A stretch of 64,000 bases of DNA from Anarhynchus alexandrinus. Its lineage: Eukaryota; Chordata; Aves; Charadriiformes; Charadriidae. Location: NCBI GenBank assembly GCA_008711295.1, contig VUYV01000753.1, positions 3,622 through 67,621 on the forward strand, written 5' to 3'. Below, in pieces: positions 36,184 through 46,512 of this stretch (positions within the stretch are counted from its first letter, which is position 1; every line of letters begins with the position of its first letter). The translations under genes and the position numbers were made by a program. The notes beneath the pieces are model-generated. The model saw nothing but the letters and a program-made list of their open reading frames with translations. It did not search any database and was not told where the DNA came from.

Positions 36184-36803
36184 GGGTCCGTACTGGGTCC
36201 AGTCCTGTTCAATTTATTCATCAATGACCCGGATGAAGGGATNTTATTCATCCATGACCCGGATGAAGGGATAGAGTGTACCATCAGTGAGTTTGCTGAT
36301 GACACAAAATTGGGAGGAGTGGCTGACACGCTGGAAGGCTGTGACACCATTCAGCGTGATCTGGACAGGCTGGAGAGTTGGGTGGAGAGGAACCTTATGA
36401 AATTCAACAAGGGTGAGTGTAGGGTACTGTGTCTGGGGAGGAATAACCCCACACACCAGTACAGGTCGGGGGCTGACCTGCTGGAGAGCAGCTCTGTGGA
36501 AAGGGACCTGGGAGTCCTGGGGGCCAACAGGATGCCCACGAGGCAGCAATGTGCCCTGGTGGCCAAGAAGGCCAATGGCATCCTGGGGGGCATCAAGAAG
36601 AGCGTGGCCAGCAGGTGGAGGGAGGTCATCCTCCCCCTCTGCTCTGCCCCGGGGAGGCCACATCTGGAGCACTGTGTCCAGTTCGGGGCTCCCCGGGTCA
36701 AGAAGGACAGGGAACTGCTGGAGAGGGTCCGGCAAAGGGCTACAGAGATGATGAGGGGACTGGAGCATCTCTCTGATGAGGAAAGGCTGAGGGACTTGGG
36801 GCT
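36184..36803 (+). pseudogene. CR1 ORF2 fragment with RT catalytic motif
   Basis: Open frame on the plus strand with [15 protein letters not shown] at the start (RT motif B'/palm region) and FADDTKLGG at about 36292-36318, the (F/Y)ADD catalytic box. Downstream are [37 protein letters not shown] and [14 protein letters not shown]. The endonuclease and the first catalytic aspartate are missing. The N-linked duplication at 36243 inserts about 30 bases between motifs and is likely artificial. Confidence 0.9.
36214..36272. repeat. 29-base duplication around single-N gap
   Basis: TTATTCATCAATGACCCGGA and following bases at 36214-36242 recur at 36244-36272 with one change, separated by N at 36243. 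This is the typical trace of overlapping contig ends. Confidence 0.8.
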
Positions 36804-36935
36804 NTGGAGCCATTCCAAACCCACCTGGACGCCGTCCTGTGCCACTGCTGGAGGTGCCCCTGCTCTGGCAGGGGGTGGCACTGGGGGAGCTCCAGAGGGC
36901 CCTTCCAAACCCCCTGACCAGTCTGGGGTTCTCCT

Positions 36936-37896
36936 ATAACGTGTCAAACCAGTTTACCTCTGCTCTTTTCCTGATGTGAGGCACCCCATGAGTCAAATTA
37001 TCTCTTGCTGCTTACGCTAGAGAGAAGGAATGCTGTATTCCCGGCGGGTCTGGCATCGGAGCCGCCACACCTCCTCGTTTCATCTCTCTGGGTTCATATT
37101 GCGTCGTGGCAGGATCCAAAGTTGGGCAGAAGAGCTCATGAGGTCACAGGAGGGAGGAAAAAGGGGTGTGTATGGAAAAAAAACCCAAAAAACAAAAAAA
37201 AAACCACAAAACCAAAAAAAAACCCAACAAAATAAAAACAAACCCCATCACAGCTCTTTCTTGTATGGTTTTCCTTCTGGGTCGTGAGCCCTACGCAGTT
37301 TCATTCAGAGCCCCTCCGAGGTTTTCCTCTGCAGCCGCGTGCGCTGGGCGCCAAACCCGCGTAAAACGCGGAGGTGCTCCCCTGATCCCGTGGGTCCTGC
37401 AGGCTGGCTTGGAAAAAAACAACGAAAGATGTTTCGATAATTATTAAGAAAAAAACGCCACAAGTCTGAGAAATCATCACAATAGGTGGCACTGAGTCTC
37501 TTTGAGTAAGATTCCTCCCGAAATCAATGAGAGTTTTGCGCGTGGCGCTGCTCAGGCATTATTGATTAGCGACTGATAGATGATTCTCGTGTTTTTCAGC
37601 AGCAGCAGCGTCTCCCTTCATGTGTATGCAATTTTCTCTCTCCGCTCAGTTTCTCACCCTTTTTGGCTTTAAGAGAAATCGGTTCTGGAAGTTGGAAGGG
37701 TACGGACTCGTTTCGTGTGCGTCAGTCTGGTACGAGGTCTGCGCGTCTCTTCGGGCTGGGTCCGACCCCGGGTTGAATGTTCAGGGAGCGTAAAAACGGT
37801 GCGGTTGTGTCCTTTCATGGATGGGGTTGATGTCCCTGTCCTCCCAAGCTAGAATAAACCAACTGAGGTCGTGCATCGCGTGGAATGACTGTCTGC
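36936..37896. other. Unique spacer with A-rich tract
   Basis: No gene recognised. Contains the low-complexity tract at 37170-37250 (listed separately). Confidence 0.5.
37170..37250. repeat. A-rich low-complexity tract
   Basis: Runs of 5-9 A interrupted by C or CCC (for example AAAAAAAACCCAAAAAAC, AACAAAATAAAAACAAACC). Not a defined microsatellite. A comparable tract lies at 44636-44680. Confidence 0.85.
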
Positions 37897-38064
37897 TCAT
37901 AGAATCACAGAATGGTCAGGGTTGGAAGGGACCTCTGGAGATCATCTAGTCCAACCCCCCCGCCAGAGCAGGGTCACCTACAACAGGCTGCACAGGACGG
38001 CGTCCAGGTGGGTTTTGAATGTCTCCAGAGTGGGAAACTCCACAACCTCTCTGGGCAGCTCTGT
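37897..38064 (-). mobile_element. CR1 3' end, subfamily with CTGGAGATC block
   Basis: Antisense. TCATAGAATCACAGAATGG, GGACCTCTGGAGATCATC, CCAGAGCAGGGTCACC, GGCTGCACAGGACGGCGTCC, and ends at CTCTCTGGGCAGCTCTGT, directly abutting the next CR1 with no spacer. Confidence 0.93.
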
Positions 38065-38370
38065 CATAGAACCATAGAATCATAGAATGGTTTAGGTTGG
38101 AAAGGACCTTGAAGATCATCGAGTTCCAACCCCCCTGCCATAGGCAGGGACACCTCCCACCAGCCCAGGTTGCCCAAGGCCACGTCCAGCCTGGCCTTGA
38201 ACACCTCCAGGGATGTGGGCTTGAACACCTCCAGGGATGGGACTTCTTCCTAATGTTCAATCTAAACCTGCCCTCTTCCAGTTTGAAGCCATTCCCCCTT
38301 GTCCTGTCACTACATGCCCCAGTAAAAAGTCCTTCCCCAGCTCTCCTGTAGCCCCTTTAGGTACTGGAAG
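38065..38370 (-). mobile_element. CR1 family B with internal rearrangement
   Basis: Antisense. Tail CATAGAACCATAGAATC, family B body (CCCTGCCATAGGCAGGG). The 20-base string CTTGAACACCTCCAGGGATG occurs twice (38196-38215 and 38220-38239), and the region that normally follows (about 70 bases, ending at the cognate of ACTTCTTCCTAATG) is missing. Continues to TCCTGTAGCCCCTTTAGG. Confidence 0.92.
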
Positions 38371-39043
38371 GCTGAAATAAGCCCCTGTCATCCCAAGGGC
38401 TGCGCATCCGGGGCACATCCAGCCCCCCCAAAAAACGAGCGCACGTGTACTCAGCGTCGGGGCAGAGCGGGGGGAAAATCCCACCCCATTCTGAACCCAG
38501 CTCCCGCTGCCTGGGCGTCTGCAACGCTGGGAGCGTTGCTCATCCCAAGACTCCGGCTCTAAACGTTAAATGTTTGGGTTGGGTTTTTTTTTTTCATTAG
38601 CAGCTCTTCTCTTGTGTGCGCTGAAAGATGAGTCACTGCCCTTCAGAGCAAAGCTGGGAATCGATAGACCTCTGCGAATTAGATAATGCGCTAAAATATG
38701 GACAGCTACAAAGGCATGGGAGTTGTGGTGGTGACTAACGGGTTAGTGGAAACGCGCAGTGAAAACAGCCCAAGCGGGCAGCAGTCTCTCTGGAACCTTC
38801 TCTGAGCCCCAATCCGCTCGCCGTGGTTAAGCCCCTCGCGCGCCGTGGTCACGTGGCGGAGGAGGGGATGTGAGATTGAGCTCTCCCCGACCCCGATGTA
38901 TGGAAAATGAATCTTCTGCAAGACTTGCCTCTTCATGACAGAAACCGCCGCGGGGTTGCTTGCTGGGGAAACCGGCTGCAGAGAGTGCGCCCTGAGGAGA
39001 GAGGCAGAGGTGGGCGAGAGACGATTGTTCGTCTGAGATTCAT
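38371..39043. other. Unique spacer
   Basis: No gene or repeat recognised. T-rich tract at 38585-38595. Confidence 0.5.
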
Positions 39044-39434
39044 CAGGCTGGGGAGGGGTGGGGGTGTTCAGCCTGGAGAAGAGAAGGCTCCAGGGAGACC
39101 TTCTGGCGGCCTTCCAGTGCCTAAAGGGGCTCCAGGAGAGCTGGGGAGGGACTCCTGGTCAGGGAGGGGAGTGATGGAATGGGGGGAATGGTTTTACACT
39201 GGAAGAGGGGAGATTGAGATGAGATCTGAGGAGGAAATTCTTGGCTGTGAGGGTGGTGAGCCCCTGGCGCAGGTTGCCCCAAGAAGCTGTGGCTGCCCCA
39301 TCCCTGGAGGTGTTCAAGGCCAGGTTGGACAGGGCTTGGAGCAACCTGGGCTGGTGGGAGGTGTCCCTACCCCGGGCAGGGGGGTGGAACGAGATGATCC
39401 TCAAGGTCCTTTCCAACCCAAACCATTCTATGAT
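39044..39434 (+). mobile_element. CR1 family A, 390 bases
   Basis: Sense. CAGGCTGGGGAGGGGTG and GTTCAGCCTGGAGAAGAG (ORF2 C-terminal end), GAGCCCCTGGCGCAGG, AGAAGCTGTGGCTGCCCC, and CCATTCTATGATAACC tail. First of three same-strand CR1 pieces in 0.9 kb. Confidence 0.94.
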
Positions 39435-39450
39435 AACCCTTTCCTCAGGG

Positions 39451-39609
39451 CTGGTGAGACTCACCTGGAGCACGGTGTTCAGTCCAGTGCTTCCCAATGC
39501 GAGAGACATGGACATCCTGGAGCAAATGGACCATAGAGATGATTAAAGGCTGGGGGCGGCTGACCCAGCTTTGGTGCTATCCAGAGGGTCCCTTCAGCCC
39601 TTCTATGGG
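39451..39609 (+). mobile_element. Diverged CR1 fragment with internal deletion
   Basis: TGGTGAGACTCACCTGGAGC and GAGACATGGACATCCTGGAG match the ORF2 tail region of other CR1s, followed by GATGATTAAAGGCTGG, then a jump to a terminal-like GAGGGTCCCTTCAGCCC and TTCTATGGG. The middle is missing. Subfamily unknown. Confidence 0.55.
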
Positions 39610-39610
39610 A

Positions 39611-39900
39611 TTTTACTAGGGCATGTAGTGATAGGATGAGGGGGGATGGCTTCAAACTGGAAGAGGGCAGGTTTAGATTGAACATGAGGAAGAAGTTTTT
39701 CACTGTGAGGGTGGTGAGGCACTGGCACAGGTTGCCCAGAGAGGTTGTTGAGGCCCCATCCCTGGAGGTGTTCAAGGCCAGGCTGGACGTGGCCTTGGGC
39801 AACCTGGGCTGGTGGGAGGTGTCCCTGCCTATAGCAGGGGGGTTGGAACTCGATGATCTTCAAGGTCCTTTCCAACCTAAACCATTCTATGATTCTGTGA
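39611..39900 (+). mobile_element. CR1 family B, intact 3' end
   Basis: Sense. Starts at TTTTACTAGGGCATGTAGTG, then GAGGCACTGGCACAGG, GTTGTTGAGGCCCC, TGCCTATAGCAGGGGGG, GATCTTCAAGGTCC and tail ATTCTATGATTCTGTG. Confidence 0.95.
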
Positions 39901-41095
39901 GAATCCCATCCCGCATCAGCTCGATAACCCTTACACAGCACTCTCAGGAAAATTTGGATATCTCTTAAGTCAGAATAAATTCAAGCTTTGCGTCAGCTAT
40001 CCAGAAATAGTCTTGCGGTGGTCTGAGATGTTCTTTCCCCTCTCCAAACGTTGCGTGAGCAGCCTCCAAATCTTTAATGCCCTTGTCCATTTTATCTAAT
40101 GAACCTTGCTAGCTTCTGAAAATAATTAGTCAATGAGCTCCCAAAAACCGCGTTAGCTGCAAGTAATGTGACCTCCCAGAACGGGCTCCGATACACCAGT
40201 GAAGTTTGTGTTGGGGAGTTTTATTGTTGCTCTCTAAACAGAGAGAACAGCCTCAGGCAGATCGGAAAATTGCGTCTCCAGCCAGTTGGGGGAAGTGAAC
40301 GTCAGAAACAATCGTCAGCAAAATAAATTTTCCCTCTTGGCGCATGAGGCTCTGGACTTGTCAATGGCAGGTGCCAACTCCCCGTACCCCCCAGCCTCCC
40401 GCTCCGGACTGGGAAGAGTCGTAAAATCCAACTAGGCATGTTTCAAGATAAAAGGCCAAATTGAATCCCTCGTGTCAGTCGACGGCAGCGAGAGGCAGAG
40501 CTGGAACGCCGAGATTCACGGCCGGCGGTTGTACGCTACTATAACCCGGTGGATCGTGTTCAAATCGCTGAGCAGAACCCAAAAAAAAGCCCTGACGTAG
40601 GTATTTATGTAGCCATTATCTGACTCCGGTCTTTTGCAGAGCACATCGCTTCAGGGCGCTTTTCCTCCAAAAAAACACATCTGACATAGGCAAAAGTTTT
40701 TATCCCCGCGCTGGAGATGAGAGGGGCTCTGCTGAAGGCAAACAACAGCGACGTATTTATGTATCGTTTGAAGAGTTTCCCAGATTGAGGGGGGAAGTTC
40801 TTGGCATGGCAGTAACCAAACCTGAGCTCTTCCAAGTCCAAGGCTCGCGTATTAATCATCAGGACATAGTTCTGAGACGTTTCATGGGTAATATTGGTAT
40901 AAATACGTAAAACCACCAGATCTGGCCTATGGAAAGGACACTAAGCTTCACTGTGGAGAGTTACAGCTGCACAGTACCATCTGGATATCAACTCCAGAAT
41001 TGTTATTTTTCAAGTGTTTTGTAGGGTAGCTGTTATTTATTGATTATTTTTTTAAAAAGGTAACGTTTTGGCTGGATAGAGGGCAGATCTTCAGA
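39901..41095. other. Unique non-coding DNA
   Basis: No gene or repeat recognised. Confidence 0.5.
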
Positions 41096-41475
41096 GTCCA
41101 GCCTGGAGAAGAGAAGGCTCCAGGGAGATCTTATTGTGGCCTTCCAGTACCTAAAGGGGGCCTACAGGAGAGCTGGGGAAGGACTTTTTACTGGGGCATG
41201 GAGTGATAGGACGAGGGGGAATGGCTTCAAACTGGAAGAGGGCAGGTTTAGATTGAACATGAGGAAGAAGTTTTTCACTGTGAGGGTGGTGAGGCACTGG
41301 CACAGGTTGCCCCGAGAGGTTGTTGAGGCCCCATCCCTGGAGGTGTTCAAGGCCAGGCTGGACGTGGCCTTGGGCAGCCTGGTCTGGTGGGAGGTGTCCC
41401 TGCCTATGGCAGGGGGGTTGGAACTCGATGATCTTCAAGGTCCTTTCCAACCTAAACCATTCCATGATTCTGTGA
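41096..41475 (+). mobile_element. CR1 family B, 380 bases
   Basis: Sense. CAGCCTGGAGAAGAGAAGG, CTTCCAGTACCTAAAGGGGG, GACTTTTTACTGGGGCATGG, GAGGCACTGGCACAGG, CCTATGGCAGGGGGG, then ATTCCATGATTCTGTG tail. Near-identical in body to 39611 and 55878, which suggests recent spread. Confidence 0.95.
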
Positions 41476-43456
41476 TCTTAGGGACCAAGGCACTACTTTT
41501 AACATCTTCCCCATCTTGACAGGCCTTCAAAGTTCTCTTGCATTTCAAAGATGATGAAGTTAATTTAGCATCTCGTTCAGCAACGGGGAAAATATGCTGG
41601 ATGTGAGCTGCAGGAGCAACTGGGAGGTGAGTGACAGATCAGAAGGGAAGGATACTTCACAGGCTTGTGACAGTCCTGGTTGTCTCTTGCGGTTGGTTGC
41701 GTTCAATGGAATCGTTCCTGGCACGTCCCTTTCTGTGTGAATAAACTCGACCATGCAGAGAAGAAAAGGGAAGAAAGGAATTTTCCTGTCTTAATTAAGT
41801 AGTTATGGCGACGCCGAGCAAAAATAAATAAGTGACTTGAGTACCTTTGTTATCAAAGGCCAGAAAAATACAATAATTAATTATATTTTACGTATCCGCC
41901 GGTTGCCTTGGGGGAATAGGAGGCAATTATCACGCAGGCTGTGATATATGTCTGTATATATCCAGCTGACAGGTATACTTAATGCTCGAGGTCTTTGACC
42001 TAAAGCCAGCAGATATTGATTTAGATTTTCTGTAGATCAGATCCTCTTCCTGGAAAAAATCTGGAGAATAAATAGCGACTTAAAAAAATTACTCAAGGTT
42101 TGTACAAGCGTAAATGTGAGAGAAGAATTCAGCCCCCAAAGACCTGTCGTGTAACGGAGAGAAGAATGCCCGTGATTTCCCTGTCTTTTGCTTAAAATGA
42201 GTCGGCAACCCTGCTGTATTTTTTATTTCTTAATTCCTGACGCTGCTGTCGCTGAAATCAGCCGCATCCCATGCGGGCCGTTTCGTGGAAACAGGATTGG
42301 CGCCAAGATGCTTCCCCCCACCCTATACTGTGTTTTCTGAGCAGAAATTTCGCGGGAGATGTCTATTTTCACACCGAACGTGAGCGGCGGTTGGTGGGGG
42401 GGAGCGCGTGCGGCTGGCGTGGCCGAGTCCCCGCCGGTACGCGGAGGGCAACGGCGACCTGGCGGAGAGGGCGTCTTTTTTTTCCCCGGGAACGTTGGAT
42501 TCCTCCATTCCTCATCCCGGATCGGGGCAACTAAATCCAGAGAAATCCAGAGCAACTGCACTGAAGTCTCTGGAGGCTTGCGGTGGCTGACGTGGGAGTA
42601 GAATTGGGTCCAGAAGAGTTATTTTTGCTTAGACAAAAACAGTCTCTGCCGGAGAGTGAGCTCAATGTAAATGTTGGCTTTCTTCTGTAACAGAAACTTC
42701 NAACTGGGAGTAACTCATTGACTTTCAGATCCTTGCTCGTTTAGAAATGTTCTTAACCTGATTTCTGTGCATTAAACCGCAAGCTATTCTTTCCCCGGGT
42801 GAAATGCAAATCCAGAATAAGGCAGGGATTTTTACAGAAACCGAAGGAAGTTAGGAACCCAAATCCCATTGACACCCAATAGAATTTAAGCGTGTAAACT
42901 TTCTTTACTTCTGTGAAAATCCCAATCTATGATTTTTTTATTTTATTTTTATTTTTTTTAAAAAAGTGCTGGCAGTGCCTTTGACTTACTGAACATCTTC
43001 TAGAGAGTGTTTCATATGATTGAGTGCTGAAGAGCTGTCATAAACCTTTTCATTTAGCCGCATCCCCAGATAGATAGCGAGAGGAGATTGCAATAACAGA
43101 GAAGAATGAGAAGCGGAGGATTTGCTATTCTGCCTCCAAACGTGGCTCCCCAAATCCCATGTCCTACTCTCAGAAATGGAAAGTGTCTTAATTATTCAGG
43201 GGAAGAAGGATGCCCTCCTGTAAGCTTCTGGATAATTATGCTGTGCCATCGGTACCCTGAAGTACTTCGCAGGTCTCTGTGCCTTCGAGTCGGCCGAAAT
43301 GTTCAAGTGCTTTTTTAGAGCTGCGCGTCTTTTCCAGGGAGGGCACGGAGACCCTCTGCTATGCCGGAGGAATATCGGGACACACGGTCTAACCGGACTG
43401 CGCGAGGTGGGGGTTGTGTGGCGGACTTCAAATGGGTAAAAAGCCCATCGCCAACT
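41476..43456. other. Unique DNA with possible regulatory stretch and a single-N gap
   Basis: No gene recognised. The 41795-42070 segment is listed separately. A CpG-richer part lies at 42240-42480. A single N at 42701 has no obvious flanking duplication. A/T homopolymer-rich tract at 42930-42966. Confidence 0.45.
41795..42070. promoter_or_regulatory. Possible conserved regulatory stretch
   Basis: Contains CCTTTGTTATCAAAGG at 41844-41859, a near-palindrome combining a SOX-like CTTTGTT with a TCF/LEF-like ATCAAAG, plus AATTAATTATA at 41875-41885 and AGGTCTTTGACCT at 41989-42001, an inverted repeat of a nuclear-receptor-type half site with 3-base spacing. No repeat family is seen. Motif evidence only. 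Confidence 0.25.
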
Positions 43457-43953
43457 GACAGAATCACAGACTCACAGAGTGGTGGGGGTCGGAAGGGCCC
43501 TGTGGAGCTCCCCCAGTGCCACCCCCTGCCAGAGCAGGGGCACCTCCAGCAGTGGCACAGGACGGCGTCCAGGCGGGTTTGGAATGGCTCCAGAGGGGGA
43601 GACTCCCCCACCTCTCTGGGCAGCCTGTGCCAGTGCTCTGCCACCCGCACAGGAGAGAAGGCCCTCCTCAGGTTCAGATGGAACTTCCCATGGTCAAGTG
43701 TGTGCCTGTTCCCTCTTGTCCTGTCACTGGGCACCACTGGAAAAGGACTGTTCCCATCCCCCTGGCACCCTCCCTTTGGGGATTGATAAGCGTTGATAAG
43801 ATCCCCCCTCAGTCTTCTCTTCTCCAGACTGAAAAGCCCCAAGTCCCTCAGCCTTTCTTCATCAGAGAGATGCTCCAGTCCCCTCATCATCTTTGTAGAC
43901 CTTTTCTGGACCCTCTCCAGCAGTCTTCTCTTCTCCAGACTGAAAAGCCCCAA
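43457..43953 (-). pseudogene. CR1 family C ORF2 tail, rearranged
   Basis: The sense frame runs from the duplicated [10 protein letters not shown] block, through ERVQKRSTKMM and [14 protein letters not shown], to a second [14 protein letters not shown], then the C-terminal [18 protein letters not shown]. The frame remains open through the duplication. No catalytic region is present. Confidence 0.85.
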
Positions 43954-43958
43954 GTCCC
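43457..43958 (-). mobile_element. CR1 family C with duplicated 5' terminus
   Basis: Antisense. GACAGAATCACAGACTC tail, GTGCCACCCCCTGCCAGAGC, then ORF2 tail to about 43958. The 37-base block beginning AGTCTTCTCTTCTCCAGAC at 43811-43847 is repeated at 43922-43958, where the element ends. The extra block lies at the 5' end in the sense direction. Confidence 0.93.
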
Positions 43959-46466
43959 AAGACGCCGCTCAGATGAAGCGTCTTTCTCTCAGAAGGAGGA
44001 ATCCCAGCCCTGGGGCTTCCTTCTCGGAGCTCGTAACCCTTCGCCCATCTTTAGGGGTGCAAAACGATCCACAGTTTGCAAAGAGAGGGGTATTTTAGGC
44101 TTTTCATGGGCACAACATCTGGTGAACCTCAAGGCGTCCTGGGAGAAGAGCAGCCCCCATCCTGCCACGCTCCCAGCGTTGCGCCGAGGAGATGCCCACG
44201 AGCACCTGGCGGTGGTGGAGCTCACAGGGGCTGGCGAAGTTTCTGACGCATTAAAAACAGCCAAGAAAAAGGGATGCGATGCTCGGGTGGGGGGGCCCGA
44301 TCCTGCAAAGCGCCGGGCGCTGCTTTCGGTGCCTCCTCTGGTCACCGGAGGAGGCGCTGGCACAGCGCCGGGGCAGGATGGATCCGCCAAAGCAGCGTGT
44401 GAGAAGTCACACCGCGAGAAGGCTCAAGTGCTTATGACGGTGAAAACTGTCTTCTTTTTTTTTTTCCCTGCTCCCGCATTGAGCTAGCGCCTGTCAAAGG
44501 AGATTAGAAGAGGGAAGATGACATGGAATTAAGAAAAAGCTTTCCAGTGGCCGGAGCCGGTGACAAAGCCCACTGTGCTGCTGCCTGGTGGGTCGGACTG
44601 CTCTCTGCATCAGAGACCTGCCTCATTAGTACAGAAAAATAACCAACAAAAGAACAACAACAAAAAAAAACCCAACAACATTTGTAAAACGGTAGAGGTT
44701 CTGCTGCTGGTACTGCAGATTTGGGGTTTTTTTTGCAAAGAAAATGAGTGTATTTCAAGTCAATTGATGTCAAAAGTGACATGCCGTTTTTTTAGCCACC
44801 GAATTTAAGATGCTTTGAGACAACCTGGTGCGTAGATGGAGAATGCGTATTGCTTCCTCGCAACCAGCCCCTTCTGCGGCGTCTCAAACTCGGCACCCAG
44901 GATGACTCTTGGGCAACTTGGCCAAATCCTTCGCCAGATGCGGTGTTTATTATGTTGCGGACCAGCACCGGCGGAGCTGGCGAGGGGCGGTGCTGTGTCG
45001 GAACGCGTAAGATATGGGAGTAATGGAGGCGGTCCCTTTCTACGCCATTCTTTTGTGATATCTCAAGTCAGGTATGAAGGCTTTGGGACCATAATCTCGG
45101 AGCAATTTGGGCAGTAGGAGTTTGCATTTTTATCACCGCACGTGTGCGTCCACAGAGGAAGCTGGAAGACCTTCCAACCCAATTTCAGAGTTCTGACTCA
45201 GTGGCGTTGTCACAGGTTTTTATGCTCTGGTGACCCGGCAAAAAGGCAGAGAGCTTTGTTAATGGCATACGCTGACCTTGTCTGTGACCACTTAGATGAG
45301 AAGAAGGGCTACCATTTAGGAGCCCTGGGTTTTAGTTTGGTGTTTCTGTTTCTATATTCGATTTTTTCATTGTGTAACTTTTGTCATTAAGAGAAGACAA
45401 CTCCGTCCCTGCCTTTGAATGATCTGGGGGGGACAGGGTGTGTTTTGAAATGCTTTGTCAGAAGTCCAGATCTCCTTTTACAATTACCGTCATCTGAGTA
45501 TTGATCATTCACGCTTCTGGAGGCATCGTTGATTTTTATTTTTCTGTAACTACCTGGGAATTTCTTCCTTTGGAAAGGGTTGAAACAACCCTCTTTTTCG
45601 CCAGAGTTAAAAAAAATATTTTCCATGAGCTATCTTTTCCTTTTTCTTTTCTTTATTCTTTAAGGTTTCATAGTTTTTATGCCAGTGAAACCATGCACTT
45701 GAAATTCTTATCCCAAGGTTCTGAGTTGATTTTCATGGCAGATACAAGCAGTGATGCCTGCACTGATCTCAGACATGGTTTATTTTTATTCTTATATATC
45801 AGCAGCTATTTGTCACGCTACCTTGCAATGTGGGACTCACATTTATATGGTTTGGGGAGATGTAACTCATTTTCTGTTTAATCCACTGTCTGTCAAAGGG
45901 AGAGATTTAAGATAGAATACTGTGGGCTTTCTGACATGGTTCACAATTTTTTTTTTTTTATATGTGTATTTATTCTCTGTGCACACTCTGTCATTTGTTA
46001 GGTTGAGTGCAAAAGAAAGTTGGTTTTCCAATAGGTGTAATTTGAGAGAAAAAAAAACCACTCGCAATGCGGAACGGACTGTAGATGTGATGCTGCCAGG
46101 ATTCTGGAATATTAAAAATGTCCCGGTGAACAGATTGCGCTATCGCTCCCGGTCTGCTGTGAGGAGTCTCAGCGAGTTGCTCTCCTCTGGTTTGTTCTCT
46201 GGTTAAAGGGAAAAAAACCCAAACCCTAATGTTGATGCTCTCCTTGGCAAAGTGCTTTGAGATCCACAGATCAGAAGTTCGGTTCCTGTGAAGAAGCAGA
46301 TAGTTCTTGTAGCGTGGTGTCAGCGAGAGCTAAGGTGGACGTGGGTATGGAGAGGTGAGGTTGCTTGCTGGAATGGTGACAAGTGAGAATGACAGCTAAA
46401 ATCCTGAATTCCCAGGTAGTGCGTGCTCCTCAGAAGGAGTAGATGCTGTTTTTGGGTAGCCAAGTG
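43959..46466. other. Unique non-coding DNA
   Basis: No gene or repeat recognised. Poly-T at 44455-44464 and 45947-45959; A/C-rich tract at 44636-44680. The open frame that appears to cross 43516-44487 is a CR1 antisense shadow extended into unique DNA. Confidence 0.5.
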
Positions 46467-46510
46467 GATCACACAATATCCTGAGGTGGAAGGGGGGACC
46501 CACAAGGATC
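46467..46510 (-). mobile_element. Tiny CR1 3' fragment, opposite orientation
   Basis: GATCACACAATATCCTGAGG and GACCCACAAGGATC match the reversed 3' end of a CR1 subfamily whose terminal block reads GATCCTTGTGGGTCCC in sense. Only about 44 bases, abutting the plus-strand CR1 at 46513. Confidence 0.6.
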
Positions 46511-46512
46511 TG

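Larger units (their letters stand above)
36174..36935 (+). mobile_element. CR1 family C copy spanning RT core to 3' end, with assembly breaks
   Basis: Sense CR1 starting in the reverse transcriptase domain (GGGTCCGTACTGGGTCCAG) and continuing through the ORF2 tail to GCCACTGCTGGAGGTGCCC and the 3' end. Two single-N gaps break it. At 36243 a 29-base unit is present on both sides. At 36804 the sequence jumps from the ORF2 tail to the 3' UTR, skipping about 232 bases that the near-identical copy at 60717 retains (60987-61218). Confidence 0.93.

Noticed and set aside
40551..40572. GTTCAAATC as a tRNA B box
   Set aside because: No matching A box at the right distance and no cloverleaf can be folded by eye.
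43516..44487. 323-codon plus-strand open frame
   Set aside because: Its first half is the antisense strand of a CR1 family C copy and the rest runs into unique DNA with no known domain. It also ends in a poly-T tract.
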